A program made the translations under genes and the position numbers. From NCBI GenBank assembly GCA_900548775.1, contig URLM01000035.1:1-19746 (forward strand): DNA of 19,746 nt. Direction: 5' to 3'. A model generated the notes under the pieces. The model made no database searches, was not told where the DNA came from, and saw nothing but the letters and a program-made list of their open reading frames with translations. Shown here piece by piece: positions 7,705 to 14,414 of this stretch; the first letter of the stretch is position 1, and each line of letters begins with the position of its first letter. Origin of the DNA: an uncultured Olsenella sp. (GTDB lineage Bacteria > Actinomycetota > Coriobacteriia > Coriobacteriales > Atopobiaceae).

Positions 7705-8172
7705 ATGTTCAGACCAATGAGGCGCATCAAGCAGCAGCTCTCGCAGGAGGAATGCGAGCAGGTTCTCACCTCCGAGCGGCGCGGCGTCCTCTCCGTTCAC
7801 GGCGAAGACGGCTATCCCTACGGCGTCCCAATGGACTACCTCTACGAGCAGGGCAAGATCTACTTCCACGGCGCAAAGGTCGGCCACAAGATTGATGCGA
7901 TCAAGGCCGACAACCGCGTCTCCTTCACGGTCTTTGATCAGGGCGTCCCTGTCGAGGGCAAGGTCGGTCCCAACGTGCGAAGCGTCATCGTGTTCGGACG
8001 GATCTCGCTCTTGGAGACAACGCCCGAAACCCTCGAGATTGCCCGGCGCCTGGGCGAGAAGTACGACCCCTCCGGCTACGTGGAAGACGAGCTCAGGCGC
8101 ACTGCCGAGAGGATCCAGCTACTCGAGCTGGCAATTGACCACATGACCGGCAAGCGCGTGAACGAATCGTAG
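7705..8172 (+). CDS. NimA-like / pyridoxamine 5'-phosphate oxidase-family flavoprotein
   Basis: 155 aa. Members of this split-barrel FMN-binding family reduce small substrates; some (Nim) reduce 5-nitroimidazoles. Seen here: the N-terminal helix MRRIKQQLSQEECEQVL, then RGVLSVHGEDGYPYGVPMDY and IYFHGAKVGHKIDAI, the typical FMN-binding core, and a central VSFTVFD strand. ATG 7705 has GAGAGGGG (7690-7697) at good spacing. An upstream ATG at 7588 sits inside the inverted repeat and would add 39 residues unlike the family. The DUF554 gene starts 42 bases after the stop, so the two may be cotranscribed. The exact substrate cannot be predicted. Confidence 0.85.
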   Translation: MFRPMRRIKQQLSQEECEQVLTSERRGVLSVHGEDGYPYGVPMDYLYEQGKIYFHGAKVGHKIDAIKADNRVSFTVFDQGVPVEGKVGPNVRSVIVFGRISLLETTPETLEIARRLGEKYDPSGYVEDELRRTAERIQLLELAIDHMTGKRVNES

Positions 8173-8214
8173 CCCGGCTCTGGGCACGGTTGAGCGAACA
8201 ATCAAGAATCGAGG

Positions 8215-8937
8215 ATGAACGTGGTACTGGCAGGAGCCCTCATCAATGGCCTCGAGGCCACACTCGGTGGCGTGTTGGGCCTTCTCTTCAAGGAGCGCGT
8301 CTCCGAGCGGCTGGGGGACTTTCTCCTCAAGGGGCAGGGGCTCGCCGTGGTGCTCGTCGCCGTGCAGGGGATGATGCGAGGCGGCGACGTCGCCATCGTC
8401 ACGCTGTCGCTCGCGCTGGGATCTGTCGTTGGCCTGGCAATCGACATCGACGCTCGCATCCGCTCGTTTGGAGACCGTGTGCAACAGCGTCTCAACCAGG
8501 CCCTTGCTGGTTCGAAGCGACTCGGGTACTTCTCCGACGGGTTTGTGACTGCCACGATCTTCACCTGCACAGGGGCCATGGCGATCGTGGGGTCGCTCTC
8601 GAGCGGCATAGCTCTCGACCACGCGACGCTCATCTCTAAGGGCGTCATCGACCTCGCTGTGTGCCTCCCCATGGCGGCAACCATGGGCATAGGCGTGCCC
8701 TTCTGCGGCGTGAGTCTCGTGGTCTACGAGGGCATCCTCTCTCTGCTCGCGAGCCTCGTGGGCACTTTCCTCTCTGACGCCGTGGTCACGGAGGTTGCCG
8801 TCACCGGTTCCACGCTCCTTCTCGCCGTGGGGACCAACCTCCTCGGCGTGACCGACATCAAGGTTGCAAACCTCATCCCCGCTGCGTTCGTCCCCATCCT
8901 GCTGGTTCCGCTGGCGGTGGCGCTGGGCCTCATGTAG
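8215..8937 (+). CDS. DUF554 family integral membrane protein
   Basis: 240 aa with about seven hydrophobic segments. The N-terminal GALINGLEATLGGVLG, then the LALGSVVGLAIDID and FVTATIFTCTGAMAIVGSL segments, and the C-terminal NLLGVTDIKVANLIPA are typical of the DUF554 (YdfK/YqgA-like) family. Function is not established; members are often described as putative transporters. The start is ambiguous. ATG 8215 directly abuts GAGG (8211-8214), so GTG 8221 six bases downstream is an equally good start. It follows the NimA-like gene closely in the same direction. Confidence 0.85.
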   Translation: MNVVLAGALINGLEATLGGVLGLLFKERVSERLGDFLLKGQGLAVVLVAVQGMMRGGDVAIVTLSLALGSVVGLAIDIDARIRSFGDRVQQRLNQALAGSKRLGYFSDGFVTATIFTCTGAMAIVGSLSSGIALDHATLISKGVIDLAVCLPMAATMGIGVPFCGVSLVVYEGILSLLASLVGTFLSDAVVTEVAVTGSTLLLAVGTNLLGVTDIKVANLIPAAFVPILLVPLAVALGLM

Positions 8938-8983
8938 CTGCAGGGTCGCGCAATCGCGGCGGCGCGGCTCGTTGCTCGGCTGC

Positions 8984-9243
8984 TTGTTACCGGCCCGTCT
9001 CGCATCCGATAACCCAACAGGGCAAACGCTGCGGCTCCGCGACGAGCCGGTAACAATGGGTTTCTCGGCCTCCGCCTTGTTACCGGCCCGTTCGATGCCT
9101 CGGGTAGTTATCTGGGAAAATACTATGGCCGTTCAATGAGCCGGTAACAAGGGGTTTCTCAGCCCTGGCTTGTTACCGGCTCGTGTTGGTGCGAGGGTGC
9201 TCAACAGGGCAAATGCTGAGAGCCCTCAGCGGCCCGGTAACAA
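8984..9243. repeat. Tandem array of three hairpin units, 93-bp period
   Basis: Each unit opens with TTGTTACCGGCYCG (8984, 9077 and 9170; exactly 93 bases apart) and closes with the reverse complement, RGCCGGTAACAA, ending at 9056, 9150 and 9243. Each hairpin therefore spans 73-74 bases with 10-14-bp arms and a loop of about 46. Interiors of units 1 and 3 share CAACAGGGCAAAYGCT. Linkers share GGGTTTCTCRGCC. It fills the first half of the 668-base gap 8938-9605. Confidence 0.88.
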
Positions 9244-9402
9244 CGAGTCGCGGCTCAGGTGGCTCGCGGAGTTTCTTGGCATCCTCCAACCAGCGGTTGT
9301 GTTTGCCCAGTTGGTGCATGACGAGCTTTGTGGATACCGGTTAACTCTGGGCGAAAGGCCCGTTCGCCCGGATCAGAGCGCCGGGGAGAGAAGAGAGGGC
9401 GC

Positions 9403-9625
9403 ATGGCGAGAGAACCAGACCTTACAGAGGTCGCGGTTCTCGACGTGACCGACTCGACCAGGGCCCTACCGCCCGCATGCCTGGACCGTGGCTTTGAGCA
9501 GCGCTTTCCCTCCCGGCACCATGTTCGTCTTGGACATCGCCCGCGCGCTTGAGACCCGCAAGATGGAACACGGCACTTGTTTCTGCCCGGAAGGCAACTC
9601 GAGCATCATCCCAGGTCCTGTATGA
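9403..9625 (+). pseudogene. Possible small frameshifted coding remnant, unidentified
   Basis: ATG 9403 has AGAGAGGG just upstream and begins MAREPDLTEVAVLDVTDSTR, but this frame soon becomes compositionally odd (FPSRHHVRLGHRPRA). In the next frame, GTMFVLDIARALETRKMEHG and then TCFCPEGNSSIIPGPV run to TGA 9623-9625 and look protein-like. One extra base near TTTCCCTCCCGG (about 9508-9519) would reconcile the two frames into a ~74-residue protein. I do not recognise it. It could equally be non-coding, since the opposite strand also has open frames here. Confidence 0.25.
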
Positions 9626-10502
9626 GATACTCCGAGAAGCGTCTGGCAGCCAGCGGGAGCGTGGCCGAGTTTCTCCACCCCAGGGTGATCGTGCGCCGCG
9701 GCTCCTCGCGGATGGGGCGTACCTCCACGCCGGACTCAAAGCCAACGAGCATCATCTCGTAGAGGATCGTGACGCCCAGCCCCTGCCGCACCATGGCGAG
9801 GATCGTATAGTCGTCGGTGACCTCGTAGCACACGTGCGGCGTGAGGCCCGCCTCGGCGAAAGCGTGCAGCGTGACCGATTCGCGGCCCTCGTCCAGCAGG
9901 ATGAACGGCTGTGTGGCGAGGTCTGCCAGCGTGAGCTCTTCCTTCTCGGCAAGGGGGTTGTCGGGCGGCACAACGGCCATCATGCGGTCCGGACCAAACG
10001 AGTGGGACTCCAGCCCCGCTGCCTCGGCGTCCGCCAGGTTGGTGAACCCCAGGTCGCACTCGCCGGTGCGTACCCACTCCGCGATCGAGGTGTACTCGCT
10101 CTGCCGCAGGTTGAAGCGCACGGAGGGGTACAGCCGCCTGAAGTCGAGCATGGGGCGGGGGAGAAGGTTCCTGCTCACGCTGGTGAAGGTTCCGATCGTG
10201 ATGGTGGCGCTGCCCAGGCCCTGGACCTCGCGCTGCTTCTCGGCAAGCGCCCGCTCGTCTCGCGCAACCGCCTGGAGGTAGGGCATGAACTGCTGGCCGT
10301 CCTTGGTGAGCGTGACGCCGTCGCGCCCACGCTCCACGAGCGTGCATCCCAGCTCGCGCTCGAGAGCCTTGACCGTCTGCGACACCGCGCTCTGCGTATA
10401 GCCCAGGCGGTTTGCGACCTTGGTGAAGCTTCCCTCCTCGACCACGTCAACAAAGATCGCGTAGCGCGAGTAGTGAGCCTGCGTGTCTGCTTGCTGTGCC
10501 AT
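9606..10502 (-). CDS. LysR-type transcriptional regulator
   Basis: 298 aa from ATG 10502, with a GGGAGCGGGGG stretch upstream on the minus strand. The N-terminal winged helix-turn-helix (residues ~12-70) shows FVDVVEEGSFTKVANRLGYT, then QSAVSQTVKALERELG, the LysR signature. The rest is a periplasmic-binding-like effector domain with GTFTSVSRNLLP, DLGFTNLADAE, LLDEGRESVTLHAF and VRQGLGVTIL. It faces azlC across a ~157-base intergenic region, the usual LysR arrangement. It is therefore a candidate regulator of the AzlCD exporter (inference). The effector is unknown. Length is normal and no lesions are visible. Confidence 0.92.
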   Translation of the reverse strand: MAQQADTQAHYSRYAIFVDVVEEGSFTKVANRLGYTQSAVSQTVKALERELGCTLVERGRDGVTLTKDGQQFMPYLQAVARDERALAEKQREVQGLGSATITIGTFTSVSRNLLPRPMLDFRRLYPSVRFNLRQSEYTSIAEWVRTGECDLGFTNLADAEAAGLESHSFGPDRMMAVVPPDNPLAEKEELTLADLATQPFILLDEGRESVTLHAFAEAGLTPHVCYEVTDDYTILAMVRQGLGVTILYEMMLVGFESGVEVRPIREEPRRTITLGWRNSATLPLAARRFSEYLIQDLG

Positions 10503-10537
10503 GGCCGTCGCCCCCGCTCCCCGAGCCCGCCAGGATA

Positions 10538-10553
10538 AAGATAAGTATATCTT
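10538..10553. promoter_or_regulatory. Inverted repeat between lysR and azlC, candidate LysR operator
   Basis: AAGATA-AGTA-TATCTT is a perfect 6-bp inverted repeat in the AT-rich stretch between the divergent genes. LysR proteins bind imperfect dyads in such regions, but assignment to this regulator is inference. Confidence 0.45.
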
Positions 10554-10659
10554 CTCAAACCATTAAAATCATTCGTTTTACTAATAACAGAATCTGTTGC
10601 TTAATGTGCTCAGAACACAAGAGGGTGAACGGTTCGAGCAGGTCTGGCAGGTGGTCACA

Positions 10660-11520
10660 GTGGAGATAGCAGAGACGGGCGCGTTTGCCGCGGGTGCCCT
10701 TGCGGGCGAGAGGAACGAGGGGCGCCGCGGGCTGGACCTTCTCGTCCGCCACGGCGAGGCGCTTCGCGAAGGCGTTCGTGACGGCGTGCCCATCGCCTTG
10801 GGCTACCTGGCCGTCTCGTTCTCTCTGGGCATTGCCGCTCGTAAGGTGGGTCTTGACTCTGTGCAGGCCTTCTTCGCGAGTCTCTTCAACAACGCGTCGG
10901 CGGGGGAGTACGCCGGCTTTGCCGTGATCGGCGCGGGCGGGTCGCTCTTGGAGATGGCGGTGGTCATGCTCGTGGCAAACGCCCGCTACCTGCTCATGAG
11001 CTGCTCGATGGCGCAGCGCTTCTCGCCCAGGACCCCGCTCATCCACCGCGTGCTGGTGGGCTTCGACCTCACCGACGAGCTCTTTGGAATATCAATTGCG
11101 CGCCCCGGCGAGGCAGACCCGTACTACAGCTATGGCGCCATGGTGGTGGCCCTTCCTGGCTGGGCGTTTGGCGGCATGGCCGGGGTGATCGCCGGCAGCG
11201 TGCTTCCCGAGCGCATCGTGAGCGCGCTCTCCGTGGCGCTCTTCGGGATGTTCCTTGCGATCATCATCCCGCCGGCGCGCAAGAACCGCCCCATCGCCGG
11301 GTTGGTGCTTGCTGGCTTCGCTGCCAGCGCTTTGTTCGCGTGGACTCCGCTTCTCTCGAGCATTTCCGAAGGCTCTCGCACGATCGTCCTCACCGTTGCG
11401 CTTTCCGCGCTTGCGGCCGCGCTCTTCCCTGTGGACGAGCAGGACGCTGGCGAGCAGGATGCGGATCCCGTAGCCGGTTGCGCCGCTGCTCCCGAGGGGG
11501 ATGTCTGTCGTGCGGCCTAG
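10660..11520 (+). CDS. azlC: AzlC family branched-chain amino acid exporter subunit
   Basis: 286 aa. AzlC is the large membrane subunit of the AzlCD exporter, which exports branched-chain amino acids and gives azaleucine resistance in Bacillus. Recognisable segments are REGVRDGVPIALGYLAVSFSLGIAARKVG, EYAGFAVIGAGGSLLEMAVVML, NARYLLMSCSMAQR and the PERIVSALSVALFGMFLAIIIPP membrane helix. The frame is open back to TTG 10597. I chose GTG 10660 because AGGTGG (10649-10654) precedes it by five bases, and even so the N terminus before REGVRDG is longer than usual. The C terminus is an acidic, Ala-rich tail. It overlaps azlD by 20 bases, so the two are coupled. Confidence 0.87.
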   Translation: MEIAETGAFAAGALAGERNEGRRGLDLLVRHGEALREGVRDGVPIALGYLAVSFSLGIAARKVGLDSVQAFFASLFNNASAGEYAGFAVIGAGGSLLEMAVVMLVANARYLLMSCSMAQRFSPRTPLIHRVLVGFDLTDELFGISIARPGEADPYYSYGAMVVALPGWAFGGMAGVIAGSVLPERIVSALSVALFGMFLAIIIPPARKNRPIAGLVLAGFAASALFAWTPLLSSISEGSRTIVLTVALSALAAALFPVDEQDAGEQDADPVAGCAAAPEGDVCRAA

Positions 11521-11818
11521 CATCGTTGCCTACCTCGTGGTGATGTCGGCCGTCACCCTGGGGACCAGAATCTTGCCACTCACGCTTATCCGGCGGCCGA
11601 TCACGAACCGCTTCCTGAGGTCGTTTCTCTACTACGTGCCGTATGTCACGCTGGCCGTGATGACCTTCCCTGCAATCCTCACTGCCACCGACTCGCCGGT
11701 CGCCGGGGCCGCAGCGCTCTTCGTGGGTGTGGCGGCGGCGTGGCTTGGCGCGAGTCTCCCACAGGTGGCCGCTGGCTGCTGCGGTGTGGTCTTCGTGCTG
11801 GAGTTGCTGCTGACGTAG
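11501..11818 (+). CDS. azlD: AzlD family branched-chain amino acid transport subunit
   Basis: 105 aa, the small partner of AzlC. It shows three to four hydrophobic helices and the family pattern TLGTRILPLTLIRRPITNRFLRSFLYYVPYVTLAVMTFPAIL near the N terminus. The gene overlaps azlC by 20 bases. GAGGGGG lies immediately before ATG 11501, so GTG 11510 with nine bases of spacing may be the real start. The pair would act as a complex in the cytoplasmic membrane. Confidence 0.87.
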   Translation: MSVVRPSIVAYLVVMSAVTLGTRILPLTLIRRPITNRFLRSFLYYVPYVTLAVMTFPAILTATDSPVAGAAALFVGVAAAWLGASLPQVAAGCCGVVFVLELLLT

Positions 11819-12044
11819 ATGCGGCCGGACTCGACGCCCTGGGCTCGGCTTCCTCCCAGCGGTGCCGCCCCGCAAAGCGCCGCCCCAGCCCTGCCACCCA
11901 AGCCCTAACTTCCAGCCCGCGCACATGTGGCCGTTTTGCTCAGCTCGCCCCTTGAAGCCCGGTGCCTCCCCAATACAGACCATACTGGTGACTTCGTGGC
12001 CGAGAAGGCCGCAGACACCGTACGTTCGAAGGGCTGGAAGCACA

Positions 12045-13256
12045 GTGGGTTTGAGCAGCAAGGCGCAGGAGACGGATGACAAGATCACGCGCGGCCAGTG
12101 GCTGGCGCTGGCCGGTCTGGCGGTTTCGGCCTTTATCTTCAACACGTCCGAGTTCATCCCCATTGGCCTTCTCAGCGACATCGGGCAGACCTTCTCGCTC
12201 ACCGAGGCGCAGACGGGCATCATGATTTCTGTCTACGCGTGGGGCGTCATGGTTCTCTCGCTGCCGCTCATGGTCTTTGCGTCGCGCTTTGACTTTCGCA
12301 AGCTGCTGCTGGGACTCATCGTCATCTTTGCCACAGGGCAGTTCCTTTCGGCGATTTCGCCCACCTACCTGCTTCTCATTTGCTCGCGACTGGTTGTTGC
12401 TATGGCACACGCGGTGTTCTGGTCCATCGTGATGGTTGTGGCGGCGCGCGTGGTGAGCCCGCGGCACGCTTCCACCGCCATGGGAATCGTTGCCACGGGA
12501 AGCTCCATCGCGCAGATTTTTGGCCTGCCGCTGGGCCGCGCCATTGGGCTTGCGCTTGGGTGGCGCATGACCTTTGCCGTGGTGGGGCTGGTGGCAGTTG
12601 CCAGCTTTGCGTACCTTGCGGTTGTCTTTCCGCCGATCAGTGCCGGCGAGAAGTTCACGCTGGACAAGCTTCCCGAGCTCTTCCGCAATGGGCCGCTGGT
12701 CACGCTGTATGTGGCCATCGTGTTTCTCGCCACGGGGCAGTACGTGGCCTACAGCTACGTCGAGCCGTTCCTCTCGCAGACCGTCGCCCTGAGCGCGGAG
12801 GGCGTCACCGGCGCACTGGTGGTCATTGGCGTCGCCGGGCTGCTTGGCAGCTATCTCTTCTCGCGCTTCTACGACGGGCACAAGAAGGCGTTCATCGCCG
12901 CGTCGCTGGTGGGGGAGACCCTGGCGCTCCTGGCGCTCCTGCCTGCGGCCCCCTCCCTGGGTGCGACCGTTGCGGTGCTCGTGGTGTGGGGTGCGGCCGA
13001 GATGGGCTTCTGCGTTGCGTTCCAATCGATTCTCATCCACATTACCGAGAAGGACCAGGCGTCGGTGGCGATGTCAATCTACTCTGGGCTCTTCAACCTC
13101 GGAATTGGCGCGGGGTCGGCCATTGGTGGCGTCACGGTCACGCAGCTTGGCGTGGGTGCCGTTGGCCTTGTGGGCGGCGCGTTTGCGGCCGTGGGGACCG
13201 TGGTCACCGTTGGCGTGATGTTTGCGCTCATGCGGCGTGCGGGCCTGCGCGCGTAG
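12045..13256 (+). CDS. MFS efflux transporter, SotB/YdeA-like (DHA1)
   Basis: 403 aa with twelve predicted membrane helices. The first helix, WLALAGLAVSAFIFNTSEFIPIGLLSDIG, and the loop FSLTEAQTGIMISVYAWGVMVLSLPLMV match the sugar/drug efflux branch (SotB, YdeA, arabinose efflux). RLVVAMAHAVFWSIVMVVAARV carries the central family motif and GLPLGRAIGLALGWRMTF the helix 5 motif. Predicted substrates are sugars or small drugs; the specific one is unknown. GTG 12045 has GGAAG four bases upstream. TTG 12051 is an alternative. The frame extends upstream to GTG 11862, but those 61 residues are proline-rich and unlike the family. The 226 bases before it hold no visible gene. Confidence 0.88.
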   Translation: MGLSSKAQETDDKITRGQWLALAGLAVSAFIFNTSEFIPIGLLSDIGQTFSLTEAQTGIMISVYAWGVMVLSLPLMVFASRFDFRKLLLGLIVIFATGQFLSAISPTYLLLICSRLVVAMAHAVFWSIVMVVAARVVSPRHASTAMGIVATGSSIAQIFGLPLGRAIGLALGWRMTFAVVGLVAVASFAYLAVVFPPISAGEKFTLDKLPELFRNGPLVTLYVAIVFLATGQYVAYSYVEPFLSQTVALSAEGVTGALVVIGVAGLLGSYLFSRFYDGHKKAFIAASLVGETLALLALLPAAPSLGATVAVLVVWGAAEMGFCVAFQSILIHITEKDQASVAMSIYSGLFNLGIGAGSAIGGVTVTQLGVGAVGLVGGAFAAVGTVVTVGVMFALMRRAGLRA

Positions 13257-13310
13257 GCGATGCGTGCGTGGTGGCACTTGCTGCGCCGTTTGGCGACGTA
13301 CTTCTCGGCG

Positions 13311-13386
13311 GAATTACGCACGGCTGAAGGCGAGAACGACAAAAGCTCAGCAATCCACAAACCTTAATCGCAGTCGTGCGTAATTC
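13311..13386. repeat. 76-bp palindromic element with 12-bp perfect arms
   Basis: GAATTACGCACG (13311-13322) and CGTGCGTAATTC (13375-13386) are perfect inverted repeats 52 bases apart. Pairing can extend outward through CTTCTCG (13302-13308) and CGAGAGGAG (13392-13400) with internal loops. It lies between the convergent MFS gene and the GNAT pseudogene. There is no T-run, so it is not a typical terminator. Confidence 0.75.
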
Positions 13387-13417
13387 GGCTACGAGAGGAG
13401 CGCCGGCCTAGCAAGGC

Positions 13418-13961
13418 TCAGCGATGCTCTCTCCACTCGCTCTCCAGGATTGACATCAGGATGTCGTCGCCGTAGCTGCCAGTCGCTGAGTCAATGACGG
13501 CGTCCCTCAATGCGCCTTCACGAACGAACCCCGCTTTCTCATACGCACGAATTGCGCGAGGATTGAAGCTGAAGACGTCAAGGGAAAGCTGGTGTAGGCC
13601 AATCTCGCTGAAGGCAAACCGCGGTCTGCTCGATTGCCCACGAACCGATTCCGCATCCAAGTGAACCTGGGTAAAATATCGCGATACGGAAATTGGCGGA
13701 GCGGAGCTTGGAATCGATTTCGTTGATGACGGATTCGCCGATGATGCGGGACGTGGGGTCAAAAAGCAGAAAGTCACGTCTGGTTTCGTCGTCGATGTTG
13801 GCGAGAAAGAACGAGACAACCGCGTCGCAATCGTAGTGCAGAGCGCTACCCGTAAGTCGAGCAACTTCGGAATCGACCTGGTCGAAGAGCCGTGCGTAGT
13901 TTTGCGCATCATCGGGTAGGGAAGGACGCAGGAGTTAGCCGTAGTCGTTGCGACAAATCAT
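13418..13961 (-). pseudogene. GNAT N-acetyltransferase pseudogene (nonsense codon plus frameshift)
   Basis: A good start (ATG 13961 with GAGAGG seven bases upstream) reads MICRNDYG and then meets TAA at 13935-13937. The same frame continues as LLRPSLPDDAQNYARLFDQV, through LTGSALHYDCDAV and FLLFDPTSRIIGESVINEI, to FYPGSLGCGIGSWAIEQT. Near 13617-13624 the frame must change, after which FAFSEIGLHQLSLDVFSFNPRAIRAYEKAGF runs to the normal GNAT C terminus. Restoring two lost bases gives 182 codons, an ordinary RimJ/RimL-type size. Both GNAT halves are well preserved, so the decay is recent or one lesion is a sequencing error. The native function would be acetyl-CoA-dependent N-acetylation of an unknown substrate. 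Confidence 0.78.
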
Positions 13962-14012
13962 CTTGTGGCCTCTCGAAGTTACCGAAGTGCAGTCGCGTGG
14001 CGCATTGAAAAC

Positions 14013-14052
14013 AAAGACCCGCCAGTTGAGCTTCTGCGAGAGGCCGGCGGGT
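14013..14052 (-). terminator. Candidate minus-strand terminator
   Basis: ACCCGCC (14017-14023) pairs with GGCGGGT (14046-14052). On the minus strand the stem is followed by CTTTGTTTTC. It is downstream of the tRNA fragment's own terminator and upstream of the GNAT pseudogene, so it may be a second stop for the tRNA transcript. Confidence 0.5.
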
Positions 14053-14093
14053 TTACTGGAGACAAGTGTAAATGACTGGCGGAGAGACCTACC

Positions 14094-14131
14094 AACAGAA
14101 AAGGCCGCACGGGAAAATACCCCGTGCGGCC
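14094..14131 (-). terminator. tRNA-Pro intrinsic terminator
   Basis: An 11-bp perfect stem, GGCCGCACGGG (14103-14113) with CCCGTGCGGCC (14121-14131), has a 7-base loop and on the minus strand is followed by TTTTCTGTT. It sits ten bases beyond the CCA end of the tRNA fragment, as expected for the original tRNA transcription unit. Confidence 0.85.
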
Positions 14132-14141
14132 TGCTCATTAT

Positions 14142-14186
14142 TGGTCGGGTGGACTGGATTCGAACCAGCGACCCCTTGACCCCCAG
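14142..14186 (-). other. attL: 3' 45 bases of a tRNA-Pro(GGG) gene
   Basis: Read on the minus strand, this is the anticodon loop CTGGGGG, the 3' anticodon strand TCAAG, a variable loop, the T-arm with GGTTCGAATCC, the acceptor strand CCACCCG, then ACCA. Loop positions 34-36 read GGG, so the tRNA is tRNA-Pro. The preceding bases (GCGCC) do not complete the anticodon stem, and no D-arm or 5' acceptor is present, so this is a fragment and not a gene. A fragment starting in the anticodon loop and lying beside a tyrosine recombinase is the expected duplicated attachment site. The intact tRNA should be at the other end of the element. Confidence 0.86.
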
Positions 14187-14317
14187 GGCGCAATCCTTGA
14201 TGAATGTCAATAGACACCAGAGGACACCACTTCCACAAATTGTGCTGTTTAACTGGGCATTTGCTGACCTTGACGAACATGAGGCGACCACAGCCCCCGT
14301 CATGTAAAGTCGTCCGC

Positions 14318-14363
14318 AGTACGCAAATAGTACGCCACGTACTATCCACGTACTGCACGTACT
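14318..14363. promoter_or_regulatory. AGTACG/CGTACT site array upstream of the integrase
   Basis: AGTACG occurs at 14318 and 14329, and its complement CGTACT at 14338, 14349 and 14358. Successive offsets are 11, 9, 11 and 9 bases, about one helical turn. It lies 52 bases before the integrase start. Candidates are integrase arm-type sites, excisionase sites or an autoregulatory operator. Confidence 0.55.
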
Positions 14364-14414
14364 GCGACGGCCGCGGGCGGGCGCATCAAAGGTTCAAACG
14401 TTGATGGGGGCACG

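Noticed and set aside
8984..9243. CRISPR array
   Set aside because: The 93-bp units contain internal inverted arms and partly similar interiors, only three copies exist, and no cas genes are visible.
9549..10538. 329-codon plus-strand frame
   Set aside because: Antisense to the LysR gene, whose HTH and effector domain are clear; the plus frame has no family features.
11862..12044. 61-residue N-terminal extension of the MFS transporter
   Set aside because: Proline-rich, unlike the family, no ribosome site; GTG 12045 gives a normal length.
13948..14307. Plus-strand frame containing VDWIRTSDPLTPR
   Set aside because: This is the well-known spurious translation of the antisense strand of a tRNA gene; it runs over the tRNA-Pro fragment and its terminator.
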